Below, in pieces: positions 7,639 to 14,200 of a stretch of DNA of 17,933 bases. The notes under the pieces were generated by a model. The model ran no database searches. It was not told the DNA's origin and saw only the letters and a list, made by a program, of their open reading frames with translations. Position numbers and translations under genes: made by a program. The DNA lies in the NCBI GenBank assembly GCA_026770585.1, contig MU646318.1, forward strand, positions 1,459,217 through 1,477,149, given 5' to 3'. Source of the DNA: Baffinella frigidus. Taxonomy: Eukaryota > Cryptophyceae > Cryptomonadales > Baffinellaceae. The first letter of the stretch is position 1. The number at the start of each line of letters is the position of its first letter.

Positions 7639-8401
7639 GGTTGAGGGGTTATTTGACCCATTTCGCGCCCTCCCCGCGCGCGAGCAGCCACGTCGCAGGC
7701 CGCTCAACCTCCAGCACGCCCCCCGCCCGGTACCCGCCCCACTCGCCGCCGCCGCCGCCGCCAGATGCATCGTGCCCCCGGGCGCCGGCGGGTTCCGTGC
7801 GGCGTGCTTCGTGCGCGGAGATCGCGGCGGCGGTTCGCAGCATCTCCTCCCGCGCCACCCTGTCCAGGAGCACCTCGGCGCCAGGGATGTGGCTGACCCA
7901 CGAGCGGGGAGGACTGGTGGCGCCGTGCGGCGGGGGCGCTGCGAAGGAGGACCCGGACGATGTCCAGATGAGGTGCGCGGCGCCGGGGGAGTCTGCGGGG
8001 GTGTATCCGACCGTGCGCATGGCCATGAGGAACGCTGCGTGTCGCGAGCTGTCGCGGGGGGCGTCGGGGGCGATGAAGTAAAGGTGGCCACCGTCCTCCG
8101 CCGCGAAATGAATTGAGGCCCAGTAGGAGACGAGCGCACCCACCGCTAGCAGCAAGATCGCCAGCAGGCCCCAGACCAGTGCCGCGTCGAGCTTCGACCG
8201 CGGGCCCAATCCGAAGAGACTGCGCTTTGACCCCTGTGTGCGATGGCGGTCTGCGGGAAACGAGCCGCCACCTTTCGGCATCGCGGGGGAGGTGGGAAGC
8301 TCCGTGAGCTTGCGCCGCCTCTGTTCTCGACGCTCCCGCATCCCGCTGCCCACCGCTGCAGGATCTCGTGAGGCGCCCCCATCTTGGAACGTGTCCGACA
8401 T
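2439..8401 (-). CDS. Membrane-anchored tubulin-tyrosine-ligase-like (TTL domain) protein, split gene of about 9 exons
   Basis: Minus-strand exons: 8401-7658, 7443-7400, 6702-6654, 6440-6369, 5331-5246, 5053-5010, 4606-4507, 3423-3037, 2555-2439 (stop TAA). TTL-type ATP-grasp enzymes ligate amino acids to tubulin or other proteins. TTL landmarks appear in order: HLIWTSS, WVSHIPGAEVLLDR (cf. NHFPG..E..RKD), ERPATWLL (cf. P.TW.LP), AWWALEGPAGG (cf. W..KP...G.G), VVGGRRLTLRSYVLVTS (cf. G.KFDLR.YVLVTS), LPLRA, LHLTSS (cf. HLTN), RFQLFAVDVAVG and VALLDVRDG (cf. F.LFG.DF and LLEVN..P). Phases agree everywhere except exon 5 to 6. Odd points: an N-terminal transmembrane segment (residues 72-94) and apparent loss of the ATP-site Lys and the LLEVN Glu/Asn, so a pseudoenzyme is possible. 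Assignment rests on motif order, not on alignment. Confidence 0.58.
2603..2786 (-). repeat. TGTAGGG block plus truncated copy of the TTL-like last exon
   Basis: TGTAGGG heptamers at 2603-2722 run straight into a copy (2731-2786) of the last exon, including its acceptor: EEEAASGAVLLD is kept, then the repeat translation takes over. It lies in the last intron on the same strand as the exon. Confidence 0.8.
2870..2965 (-). repeat. Decayed copy of the TTL-like exon 8 end
   Basis: It matches 3037-3135 closely at both ends (gtggatgtggcggtgggg; gcgtggacggcggg) and keeps a GGGGAG donor-like end, but has small indels that break the frame. It lies in the downstream intron, same strand. Confidence 0.75.
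3037..3423 (-). CDS. TTL-like gene, exon 8 (129 codons; F.LF..D and LLEVN-like motifs)
   Basis: The acceptor is CATAACCAG and the donor GTGCGC, phase 0/0. It begins VWVALGRQGADLARAK, then VRLITSRLLLAWAAS, helices expected before the C-terminal TTL strand. An insert with in-frame PASGGSGG-type repeats follows. It ends RFQLFAVDVAVGRHGGVALL, DVRDGAWTAGVPGE. The Asp of FAVD is kept (Mg site in TTL); LLEVN reads LLDVR. The insert could instead be an intron with the acceptor at 3137. Confidence 0.55.
3165..3310 (-). repeat. Minisatellite inside exon 8 (PASGGSGG-type repeats)
   Basis: Units of about 24-60 bp built on cctgaacc-cccga/tgcgggcccg. On the minus strand they read in frame as PASGGSGG variants. 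Frame conservation argues for a coded flexible insert, but an intron is not excluded. Confidence 0.6.
3471..3598 (+). repeat. 14-bp tandem repeat (tttacactgttgac) and its conserved trailer, copy 1
   Basis: 4.7 perfect units occupy 3471-3536. They are followed by aaattaacaagg-t-tgagcccc, a C run and acgattt-actgtaaagtaacaagctgg. The same module recurs at 3823-3956 with 3.7 units and, degenerate, at 3987-4083. Confidence 0.9.
3648..3824. mobile_element. MITE-like element, copy 2
   Basis: The left end ccacgcgacgatgacctgtc (from 3648) is the inverted match of the right end at 3797-3824. The outer 13 bp (ccacgcgacgatg) are perfect. The interior contains tccggattccgga. It lies in an intron of the TTL-like gene and splits two copies of the 14-bp repeat unit. 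Confidence 0.7.
3823..4083 (+). repeat. 14-bp tandem repeat module, copies 2 and 3
   Basis: Copy 2: units at 3843-3894, then caattaacaag, gcgccccctagggtacgatt and tttcactg. Copy 3 keeps only cactgttaactttgcactgt before aagtaacaaggctatgaacc. Shared order: gagccccagtgg, tandem units, aacaagg, agcccc, gggtacgattt, cactg, caaca-gctgg. Confidence 0.85.
4290..4396 (-). repeat. Tandem copy of TTL-like exon 7
   Basis: It repeats 4502-4606 including the AG acceptor and the GCGTCAG end. PPDSLHLTSSLGL is preserved; the rest differs by substitutions (LVARADPLCAS) and extra glycines. The + strand also has a 198-codon frame across both copies, which I treat as a shadow. Confidence 0.7.
4507..4606 (-). CDS. 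TTL-like gene, exon 7 (HLTN-like motif)
   Basis: The acceptor is AAAATGAG, a Pro-rich start follows, then PPDSLHLTSSLGLEACADPL to donor GTCAGG (phase 0) or GTCCGC five bases on (phase 2). HLTSS sits where TTL proteins have HLTN. A tandem copy at 4290-4396 keeps PPDSLHLTSSLGL in frame behind its own AG, so the two could be alternative exons. Confidence 0.45.
4776..4889 (+). mobile_element. Dispersed element copy, opposite orientation
   Basis: Reads on the + strand as aaaagttgacgaatttgcac, cccagcatgtcaactcaag, aatagtcag, then gtgaggcagaactagg and the cacgacctt-ccggtggatgtac tail. Confidence 0.6.
5010..5053 (-). CDS. TTL-like gene, candidate exon 6 (44 nt)
   Basis: The acceptor is TTTTGTCACAG, then ALAMFVRATFARRP plus two bases to donor GTCTAG. 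FVRATFA resembles the TTL G..RFAT..Y step that follows PL..Y. The outgoing phase (2) fits exon 7, but the incoming phase (0) does not fit exon 5 (2). This is the weakest join: a missed border, a skipped exon or a real frameshift. Confidence 0.33.
5117..5245 (-). mobile_element. Dispersed element copy directly after TTL-like exon 5
   Basis: On the minus strand its start GTACATCC is the proposed donor of exon 5. Includes GCTCTGCCTCAGTC, the CAATTTGGT region and AAGGTTGACGGATTTGTACC. The start sequence recurs, inverted in context, at 4866-4889. Confidence 0.6.
5246..5331 (-). CDS. TTL-like gene, exon 5 (G.R..LR.YVLVTS..PLRA signature)
   Basis: The acceptor is GCGTGTAG, then VPRDVAVVGGRRLTLRSYVL and VTSRLPLR plus two bases to donor GTACAT. 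This is the most diagnostic TTL segment: family members read G.KFDLR.YVLVTS..PL..Y here. Asp of FDLR is Thr in this copy, while the Arg is kept. The donor coincides with the start of a dispersed element. A partial second copy is at 5440-5497. Confidence 0.62.
5440..5497 (-). repeat. Partial copy of TTL-like exon 5
   Basis: Minus strand CGCTAG then VPWDIALVGGRRLTLRGYTR, against VPRDVAVVGGRRLTLRSYVL in the main copy. The acceptor is preserved; the copy loses similarity after GGCTACAC. Substitutions are mostly conservative in the first part. Confidence 0.7.
5530..6360 (-). repeat. Intron with repeated element tails and exon-4 copies
   Basis: The tail gagcccagattaactgaggc-agagctagg recurs at about 5559, 5727, 5899 and 6123. 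The exon-4 end (cggtggccgtcgccgcc on +) recurs at 6035-6080, 6150-6180 (degenerate) and 6245-6290. No independent gene is evident; the 70-89 codon frames here are repeat translations. Confidence 0.55.
6369..6440 (-). CDS. TTL-like gene, exon 4 (72 nt)
   Basis: The acceptor is CACTTCCAG, 24 codons follow (AATCAQPVAEWGDAEGGGAA to TATE), and the donor is GTGCCC, phase 0/0. The 3' half, ending GCNACNGAG before a GT, recurs at 6245-6290 and 6035-6080, where the donors are GTTAGG and GTTAGT. It carries no catalytic motif itself. Confidence 0.45.
6654..6702 (-). CDS. TTL-like gene, candidate exon 3 (49 nt; W..K/E P..G region)
   Basis: The acceptor is CCAACCTAG. One base and then WALEGPAGGPAGREGQ reach donor GTTTCG. 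Joined to exon 2 it reads AWWALEGPAGG, resembling the TTL ATP-binding W-I-x-K-P...G.G stretch with Glu where Lys is expected. Phase 2 in, 0 out. Confidence 0.4.
7400..7443 (-). CDS. TTL-like gene, candidate exon 2 (44 nt)
   Basis: The acceptor is CCCTTAG, then VDAHRAATHAGREA plus two bases to donor GTGAAC. It is a unique GC-rich island inside telomere-like repeats. It has partial copies at 7290-7331 and 7189-7231. Support is splice signals and phase (0 in, 2 out) only. Confidence 0.35.
7658..8401 (-). CDS. TTL-like gene, exon 1: cytosolic N-terminus, membrane anchor, TTL N-terminal region
   Basis: The ATG at 8401 follows an in-frame TGA 4 codons upstream. Residues 1-70 are basic and hydrophilic. 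Residues 72-94 (DAALVWGLLAILLLAVGALV and following) form one transmembrane helix with positive charges on its N side, suggesting a type II anchor. After it come HLYFIAP, FLMAMRTVGYTPADS, HLIWTSS, SWVSHIPGAEVLLDRVAR, a Gly-rich stretch and ERPATWLLARGEGAKW. The frame closes at TAA 7649 just beyond a GTCAAA donor, at the edge of a TTGAGGG block. If that donor is not used, the protein is a 250-residue truncation. Confidence 0.68.
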
Positions 8402-8705
8402 GCCAGAAGCTCAGTGCATGGGTGGGGATTCACGCTTCAGGAGGACTCCATCACACGGTCTGCCGCGGGAAACCGGTGGCCAAGCGGGAACCATTATCGG
8501 GCCCTCATCGTCCTCATGGAGAGTGTCTACCGGCCTGGTTCCTCCCGTCACAACCGCCTTTCCGAAGACGCGTTTTTTGCTTTACAATCCTTGTTCGTGG
8601 ATGAAAAAAATATCCTTCCCGCCCACGAGCAGAGACCGCTCAGCACGGGCAAGTACGGGCGTGAGACTCTGCACTGGAGAGCTAAACGCGATCCGAAAGC
8701 AAAAA

Positions 8706-9309
8706 TGCTTTCTCTGCAGATCCCTTCAACGGAACGGCGTGTCGTTGGCATATGTTGGGAGAAATTAAAACCTAAAGGACCTAAAGGATCCTCGCGAATG
8801 AGGGCACGCGCCGCCCTAGGGTCCTACGGCAGGGCTATCCCTAGGAGCACGTACCTCCTTCCGTTTTTTTCGTCGTGCCTGAACAAAATAACTAGCTCTG
8901 CTTCACTAGGGTTTCTGATCGTTTTCACTTCAAAAGTTGACGGATTTGTACTAACACCCCAAGGAAATTGACTTCCGGTCTCGTCAAATTGACGAGCACA
9001 AATCGTGTGGGGCAGAGCTAGAATAAATCCGTCTCCCCCCCATGCGGGTTCTTATTCGCGAGTAACCCCTGTATTTACATTTACCCCGAGGTCTCTTGAG
9101 GTTATTTTGGCTAACGAGTTCCAGTGAAGGCCACCAATCAGTTTTTCTAGTTTGGGAGCCCATAAAACTGGCCAGGCAGTTTTATGGGTCAGTTGAACTG
9201 ATGGACAGAAGAGCGTCCGACTTTCTTCCTTTAGGTCCTTTAGGTTTTAATTTCTCCCAACATATGCCAACGACACGCCGTTCCGTAGAAGGGATCTGCA
9301 GAGAAAGCA
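8706..9309. mobile_element. 604-bp structure with 83-bp inverted repeats, one mismatch
   Basis: 8706-8788 and 9227-9309 are reverse complements over 83 bp with one difference. The outer ends are tgctttctctgcagatccct; the inner ends are the palindromic ggacctaaagga motif. The 438-bp interior has no recognisable coding sequence and includes a dispersed-element copy and a 12-bp-arm hairpin (9159-9188). It is either a non-autonomous element or a recent inverted duplication. Confidence 0.8.
8931..9025 (+). mobile_element. Dispersed element copy in the intergenic region
   Basis: aaaagttgacggatttgtac, gaaattgac, tcgtcaaattgacgagcac and ggcagagctag are kept. It lies inside the 83-bp inverted-repeat structure, outside any gene I recognise. 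Confidence 0.5.
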
Positions 9310-9350
9310 CTTCTGTGTGACCGGCCTGGCCCTAAAACCGGCCTGGCCCT

Positions 9351-9376
9351 GAAACTCCCAGGCCGCCTGGGAGTTT
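9351..9376. repeat. Perfect 12-bp-arm hairpin
   Basis: aaactcccaggc (9352-9363), one base, gcctgggagttt (9365-9376). Preceded by tandem ccggcctggccct-aaa units. Could fold in either strand; role unknown. Confidence 0.85.
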
Positions 9377-9540
9377 TATACAAACGCCAGTTTTAGCAGA
9401 GACTTAGATGCTTGAACCTCCATCCTGAACCTTGAAACATCATGGCTTGAAACAACAAGACCCACTCAATTGCCATCACAGATTTGTAGCTAAAATCTTG
9501 TAACTGCTCGAACTTTCAGCGAAAATGGTGGGGAGGGGTT

Positions 9541-9668
9541 CTCGAACCCTGAAACCTAAAACCTAAAACCTAAAACCTAAACCCCAAATCCTAAACCCTA
9601 AACCCCTAAGCCCTAAACCCTAATCCCTAAACCCTAGACCCAAAACCATTAACCCTAAACCCTAAACC
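9541..9668 (-). repeat. CCCTAAA/CCTAAAA block, C-rich on +
   Basis: Degenerate heptamers opposite in polarity to the 6455-7645 field. Confidence 0.9.
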
Positions 9669-9744
9669 AGGACGCTGATTCCAATCACCATCCTCGCGCT
9701 CACGCGCGGAGAGCTCGCTGAGATTTGGAACGGGATGGTCCTTT

Positions 9745-9822
9745 ATGTCCTTTAGGTTTTGATTTATCCCAACATAGCCCCAACGACACGCCCTTCCGTA
9801 GAAAGGATCTGCAGGGAAAGCT
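9745..9822 (-). repeat. ggacctaaagg-family repeat, inverted copy
   Basis: tttatgtcctttaggttttg, cccaacatagccccaacgac, cgcccttccgtagaaaggat, ctgcagggaaagc. Diverged copy of the arm at 9227-9309. Confidence 0.8.
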
Positions 9823-9960
9823 GGGCGCGCAGACGCTCGCGAGAATCGCGGAGAAGGACCTTCTGAAGGTCGATGCCACGCAGGTGTAGTGTGGTGGGAA
9901 GGATCACAACACCGTGTATTCATCGCCAAGCACGACCGCGAAATGTGATCTGAAAGGAAG

Positions 9961-10145
9961 CATGGCTTGTCTGCAGAACAAGTTCCAGTGTCCGCCTATG
10001 TTGGGAGCTCGAAGAACCTCAAGGACCTAAATGCTGATCAGTGCAGGGAGAGAAACACTGCATCCACTCCCCCCTTCTACTTGGACGGATGTACGGCTTT
10101 CCCCTACACACGCAGCGCTCCCCCCTCCGACGGTGGGCAGCACCC
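9961..10145 (+). repeat. Direct repeat unit of about 185 bp, copy 1
   Basis: Shares with 10584-10769: catggctt-tctgcagaac, aagttccagtgtccgcctat, gttgggagctc-aagaacct, ggacctaaatgctgatcagt, gcagggagagaaacactgca, then a C-rich part ending ggtgggcagca. An inverted short copy is at 13564-13640. Confidence 0.88.
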
Positions 10146-10168
10146 AAAATACATTCCGCCCGATATCT

Positions 10169-10263
10169 CTTAAGTGGCCAGTAGGCGCATATGCCCTACC
10201 GTAGGGCCCTAGGACCTGCCTAGGACCTCTTGCGGGTCAATTTTGACCGGCTGGCCACTTAAG
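10169..10263. mobile_element. 95-bp palindromic element with 13-bp terminal inverted repeats
   Basis: cttaagtggccag (10169-10181) and ctggccacttaag (10251-10263) are exact. Inside is a second palindrome, ggtcaattttgacc (10236-10249), and tandem tagggccctagg/cctagg motifs. It resembles a small MITE; no family recognised. Confidence 0.7.
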
Positions 10264-10269
10264 GGATAG

Positions 10270-10389
10270 AGCGCACTGGAGAGCTAAATGCGATCCGAAA
10301 GCAAAAATGCTTTCTCTGCAAATCCTTTCTACGGAAGGGCGTGTCGTTGGCATATGTTGGGATCGTTTAAAACCTAAAGGACCTAAAGT
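10270..10389 (+). repeat. ggacctaaagg-family repeat, long direct copy
   Basis: Matches 8667-8784 over about 120 bp, beginning gcactggagagctaaa and ending aaaacctaaaggacctaaa, with scattered substitutions. The similarity extends 40 bp beyond the 83-bp inverted arm. Confidence 0.85.
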
Positions 10390-10583
10390 GGCTCCAACGT
10401 CGTCCCAAGGCGGGCGCGTCCTAGCCTAGGTCTTCAGGAAGCAGAGTCCAATTGCTCCAAGAGCCCGACGGAAATAGAAACGTGCGTACGACTACACAAC
10501 GTTCATCAAAGCTCCAATAGAGTGGGGGTCCATACACACCCCGTTTCCCACTTTTATCAAACCTGAAGGACCTAAAGAAAGCA

Positions 10584-10769
10584 CATGGCTTTTCTGCAGA
10601 ACAAGTTCCAGTGTCCGCCTATGTTGGGAGCTCCAAGAACCTAAAGGACCTAAATGCTGATCAGTGCAGGGAGAGAAACACTGCATCCGTTCCCCCCCTT
10701 CTTCTCGGACGGGTTTAAGGCTTTCTCCCCCACACACGGCGCCCCCCCCTCCGGCGGTGGGCAGCATCC
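10584..10769 (+). repeat. Direct repeat unit of about 185 bp, copy 2
   Basis: Second copy, about 620 bp downstream of the first; differences are mostly in the C-rich 3' half. Together with the ggacctaaagg copies this makes 8400-10890 almost entirely interspersed repeat. Confidence 0.88.
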
Positions 10770-10889
10770 ACCTAACTTGCACAAGCAATCTGCGGAGTTG
10801 GAGCCCCTAAGGGGTCGACGTTCCCCAAAGAGAGTAAAGCACCTACGTGCTTTGACCCCCCATTCTACTCTGACCACACCTTGCACTCG

Positions 10890-11039
10890 TCATCCTTCCC
10901 GATGAACCTGCGTTTGGGGTTTAGGGTTTAGGGGTTGGGGTTTAGGGTTTAGAGTGTAGGGTTCAGGGTGTAGGGTGTGGGTTTCAGGGTTTGGGATTTG
11001 GGGTTGAGAGTTGAGGGTTGAGGGTTGAGGGTTGCGGGT

Positions 11040-11091
<52 letters not shown>

Positions 11092-11231
11092 AGGTGTAGG
11101 GTGTAGGGTGTAGGGTGTAGGGTGTAGGGTGTAGGGTGTAGGGTGCAGGGTGTAGGGTCCCCAAGGAACCTGATAGGAAAGCGCGCGACCATGCGCTGGT
11201 GCCACGCCTGCAGCTGCGTCGCGCCCGACTC
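10890..11231 (-). CDS. GST-fold gene, last exon with repeat-encoded tail
   Basis: The acceptor is CCTGTGGCAG in phase 0. ESGATQLQAWHQRMVARF fits the last helix of the GST domain (W..rm.aRf). After FLGDP the frame continues through TGTAGGG and TTGAGGG repeats for about 90 more codons (heptads TPYTLHP, then PSTLNPQ) to a stop at 10890. Either the native stop was replaced by repeats or the exon ends earlier, for example before GTTCCT near 11177. Confidence 0.55.
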
Positions 11232-14200
11232 CTGCCACAGGAATACCTCGAATTTCAGACCCCGCCCTTCTCCCTAGGACCACCCTAGGCTCCTAGGCAT
11301 TGGCCTACCGTAGGGAGCGTGTTCTGACATTCGAGCCACTCCTGTACGGGGGTTCCTCGCGAATGAACACCCACGCCGTGGGGTAGGAGTGAGGCCGTAG
11401 GACCGTAGGCCCTAGGGTCCTACGGCCTCACTTTTACCCTCAAGACGCCTGCGACCTCACCCCGTGGGCTGAGTTGTTTGGCGTGTAGACCGTAGCTGAA
11501 AACGAGCTGGATAAGGACCGGACTTGTTCTCCCCGGGGGTTTTCGGGTGTCGGGTTTCTTTCGGGTTTCGGGTTTCGAATTTCTTTGGGGTACCGGGTTG
11601 CGATTTTCTTTCGGGTTGCGGGTTTCGAATTTCTTTCTGGTGCAGGTTTCTTTCGGGTTTCGGGTTTCGGTACCTCCCACAGCCACGGCGTGCACGCCCC
11701 CATCTCGAGGTTTTCGCCTTTTTCCATGTTTCGGGTTTCGGGTTCTGGGTTTTGGGTTTCTTACGGGTTTCTGGTTTCGGGTTTCGGGTTTCGGGTTTCG
11801 GGTTTCGGGTTTCGGGTTTCGGGTTTCGGGTTCTTTTCGAGTTCCAGGTATATATTTGGCGCACCTCCCACAGCCACGGCGTGCACGCCCCCATCTCCGC
11901 GTCACCGACGCTCCCCACGAACCGCTCCATCATGCCGTACAGCGCGAAGTCCGCCGCAGAAGGCTCCTCTGTCCCCTCGATCCACTGCTTCCCGCCAGAA
12001 AGCTTGCCCTCCAGGGTTGCGATGTGTGCCAGAAGAGCGCGTTTCATCCCAGGCCCCTGTGTTTTCAAGGTGAAGGGGTTAGGTCCGCCGTCCCCTCGAT
12101 CCACTGATGCCCGCCGGAGAGTTTGGCTTCGAGGGGTGCGATGTGTGCCAGAAGACCGCGTTTCATCCCAGGCTCCTATTTGGGGGGGGGGGGGTAATTA
12201 GGGTTTACGGTGAAGGGGTTAGGGGTTAGGGGTTGGGAGTTCGGGTTAGGGGTTGGGGGGTTGGGGGGTTGGGGGGTTGGGGGTTGGGGATTAGGGTGTA
12301 ATGTTAAGGGGTTAGGTCCTCCGTCCCCTCGATCCACCGCGTGTTGGGGGTTGGGGATTAGGGATTGGGGTTGAGGAGTCGCGCATCGTAAGTTTCAGGT
12401 GTTCGGGAGGCGAAAAAAGGCTCCAATCCGCACCGCAGGGGGCAGGGCGCTCAGGAACCCTAATCGCATCCATCCGGGGTGCTCTTTCCTGCTCCAAAGT
12501 TGACGAATATGTACCACGAACCCAGGATGTTAACTTAGGAATAGTCCGCAAACCCGAGAGAGAAATGCTCCTTTTGACTATTCCTAAGTTGACATCCTGG
12601 GTTCGTGGTACAAACTCGTCAACTTTGGAGCGGATGCACCTCGTCCGGTCCCGCGTCGCGTCCCTCCGGGATGAGGTCCTCGCCCAGGATGCCCCGGCAC
12701 CTGGACGCGACCGGGATAGAAGGAAATTTATTTGGACGCGACCGGGATAGAAGGACGTTGAGGATTTAGGGGGCAAATCGGCAATGGAGTTTGTTCATTT
12801 CCTTAGGGAGAAGGTGCGAATTAGAACCTTCCCCCGAAGGAAATGACTAAAGCTCCAGCCTCGATTTGGTCCCGGGTCGCGTCCGTCCGGGATGCGGCTC
12901 TCGCCCAGGATGCCCCTACACCTGGACGCGGCCGGGATAGTCAGAGCGCCCGTTCGGGTTTAGCCGTGGGCCCGCCTCGGGAGAGCAGCGTTGGTAGATG
13001 CCGGTCGTGAGCGGGTCTGAGAGAGAGAGACGTTTATTGCTACTGACACAGCCGCCGTTCATGCACCCCCGCCAAGGCTGTGTCTGAGCAGGACCAGACC
13101 AGGGGAGTCAAGCTACCCTCCTGAGGAAGAACTAGGAATTCTTAAGTTGGTATGCCGGCTTTGTGGTACAAACCCGTCACCCTTCGAGCGAAAAAGCGCC
13201 TCGTCTCACCAAAGTGGTGAGACCAAATGTCTCACCAAAGTGGTGAGACCAAATAGACTGAGACACAGCTACAAATCCCTGGAAGGGGGCCAACCTCTTG
13301 CGCATGCGCAAGCGAGAGCGCCCGACGTCGAAGATGTACGGGATATCTCAATTAATGTCAAAAATATTGATAAGCCTACTGGTCGGCTCAACGCCTCGTA
13401 ACAAATACATCATATGTGGACTATTCGTAAGTTGCCATGCTGGGTCCGCGCGGTACAAACCCGTCTAACATTCGAGCGGGGAAGCGCCTCTTCGCACCAA
13501 ATTCGTGAGACCGAATAGACTGAGACAGCCCTGAGACCAAGCTCATGAGACAGAGCTGGGATCCTTGAGGCCCTTGAGGTTCTTCGAGCTCCCAACATAG
13601 GCGGACACCGGAACGTGTTCTGTAGAAAGGTGGTGCTTGGGTGTTCGGAGTTACCGCCTCTTCCGCAACGCGCCGCGGAAGCGCCCGACGTTGAACATGT
13701 ACGGGAGGAGGAAGTCCGCATTGTGTTAACTGACTATTCCTAAGTTGACATGCTGTGGTCCAGTACACAAATCCGTCAACTTTGGAGCGAAAACAACCTC
13801 GTCGCACCAAATTCGTGAGACCGAATAAGCTCATGAGATATAGCGAGGGGGTCAACCTCTTGCGTAAAAAGCCGCGGGAGCGTCCGACGTCGAAGATGTA
13901 GGGGAGGATGAAGTCCGCAATTGCCGCCGGGACCCAGTTCGGGATTACCATTTCGCGGATTTTGCTGTTTGGGATTTAGAATTAGTGTTGAGTGTTGTAG
14001 TGTTTTAGTGTTTTAGTGTTTTAGTGATTTTGTTTATTCATTTATTGTTGTAGGGTTAGGCGAGCAGAGAACCCTAAACCCTAAACCCTAAACCTTGAAC
14101 CTTGAACCCTAAACCCTAAACCAGAACACCCAAAGAACACATCCTCAAGCCTAAACCCTGAGGGGAAGGGTCCTAGCCCTGTCCCATACGATTTGGTCTG

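Larger units (their letters stand above)
6455..7645 (+). repeat. Large telomere-like repeat field with unique islands
   Basis: G-rich heptamers TTTAGGG, TGTAGGG, TTCAGGG, TTTCGGG and, at 7570-7645, a TTGAGGG run. Unique islands are at 6640-6710, 6910-6960, 7189-7231, 7290-7331 and 7396-7445. Two tandem units of about 105 bp (from 7222 and 7328) include one island each. All of it would be intron 1-3 of the TTL-like gene. Confidence 0.85.

Noticed and set aside
7558-8139. 193-codon minus frame and 160-codon + frame
   Set aside because: Alternative frames of TTL-like exon 1; that exon has a transmembrane helix and family motifs in its own frame.
9536-9552. tRNA-like T-arm (ggttcgagaacc on the minus strand)
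   Set aside because: The T-stem does not pair and no acceptor or anticodon arm can be drawn; it is a chance match within telomere-like sequence.
11420-12107. Open frames of 160-225 codons on both strands
   Set aside because: Mostly translations of TTTCGGG heptamers (RNPKPET, GFRVSGF). Only the GST exon 7 part is supported by domain content.
13203-13254. CRISPR-like repeat pair
   Set aside because: Only two directly adjacent palindromic units with no spacers, inside a eukaryotic dispersed element.
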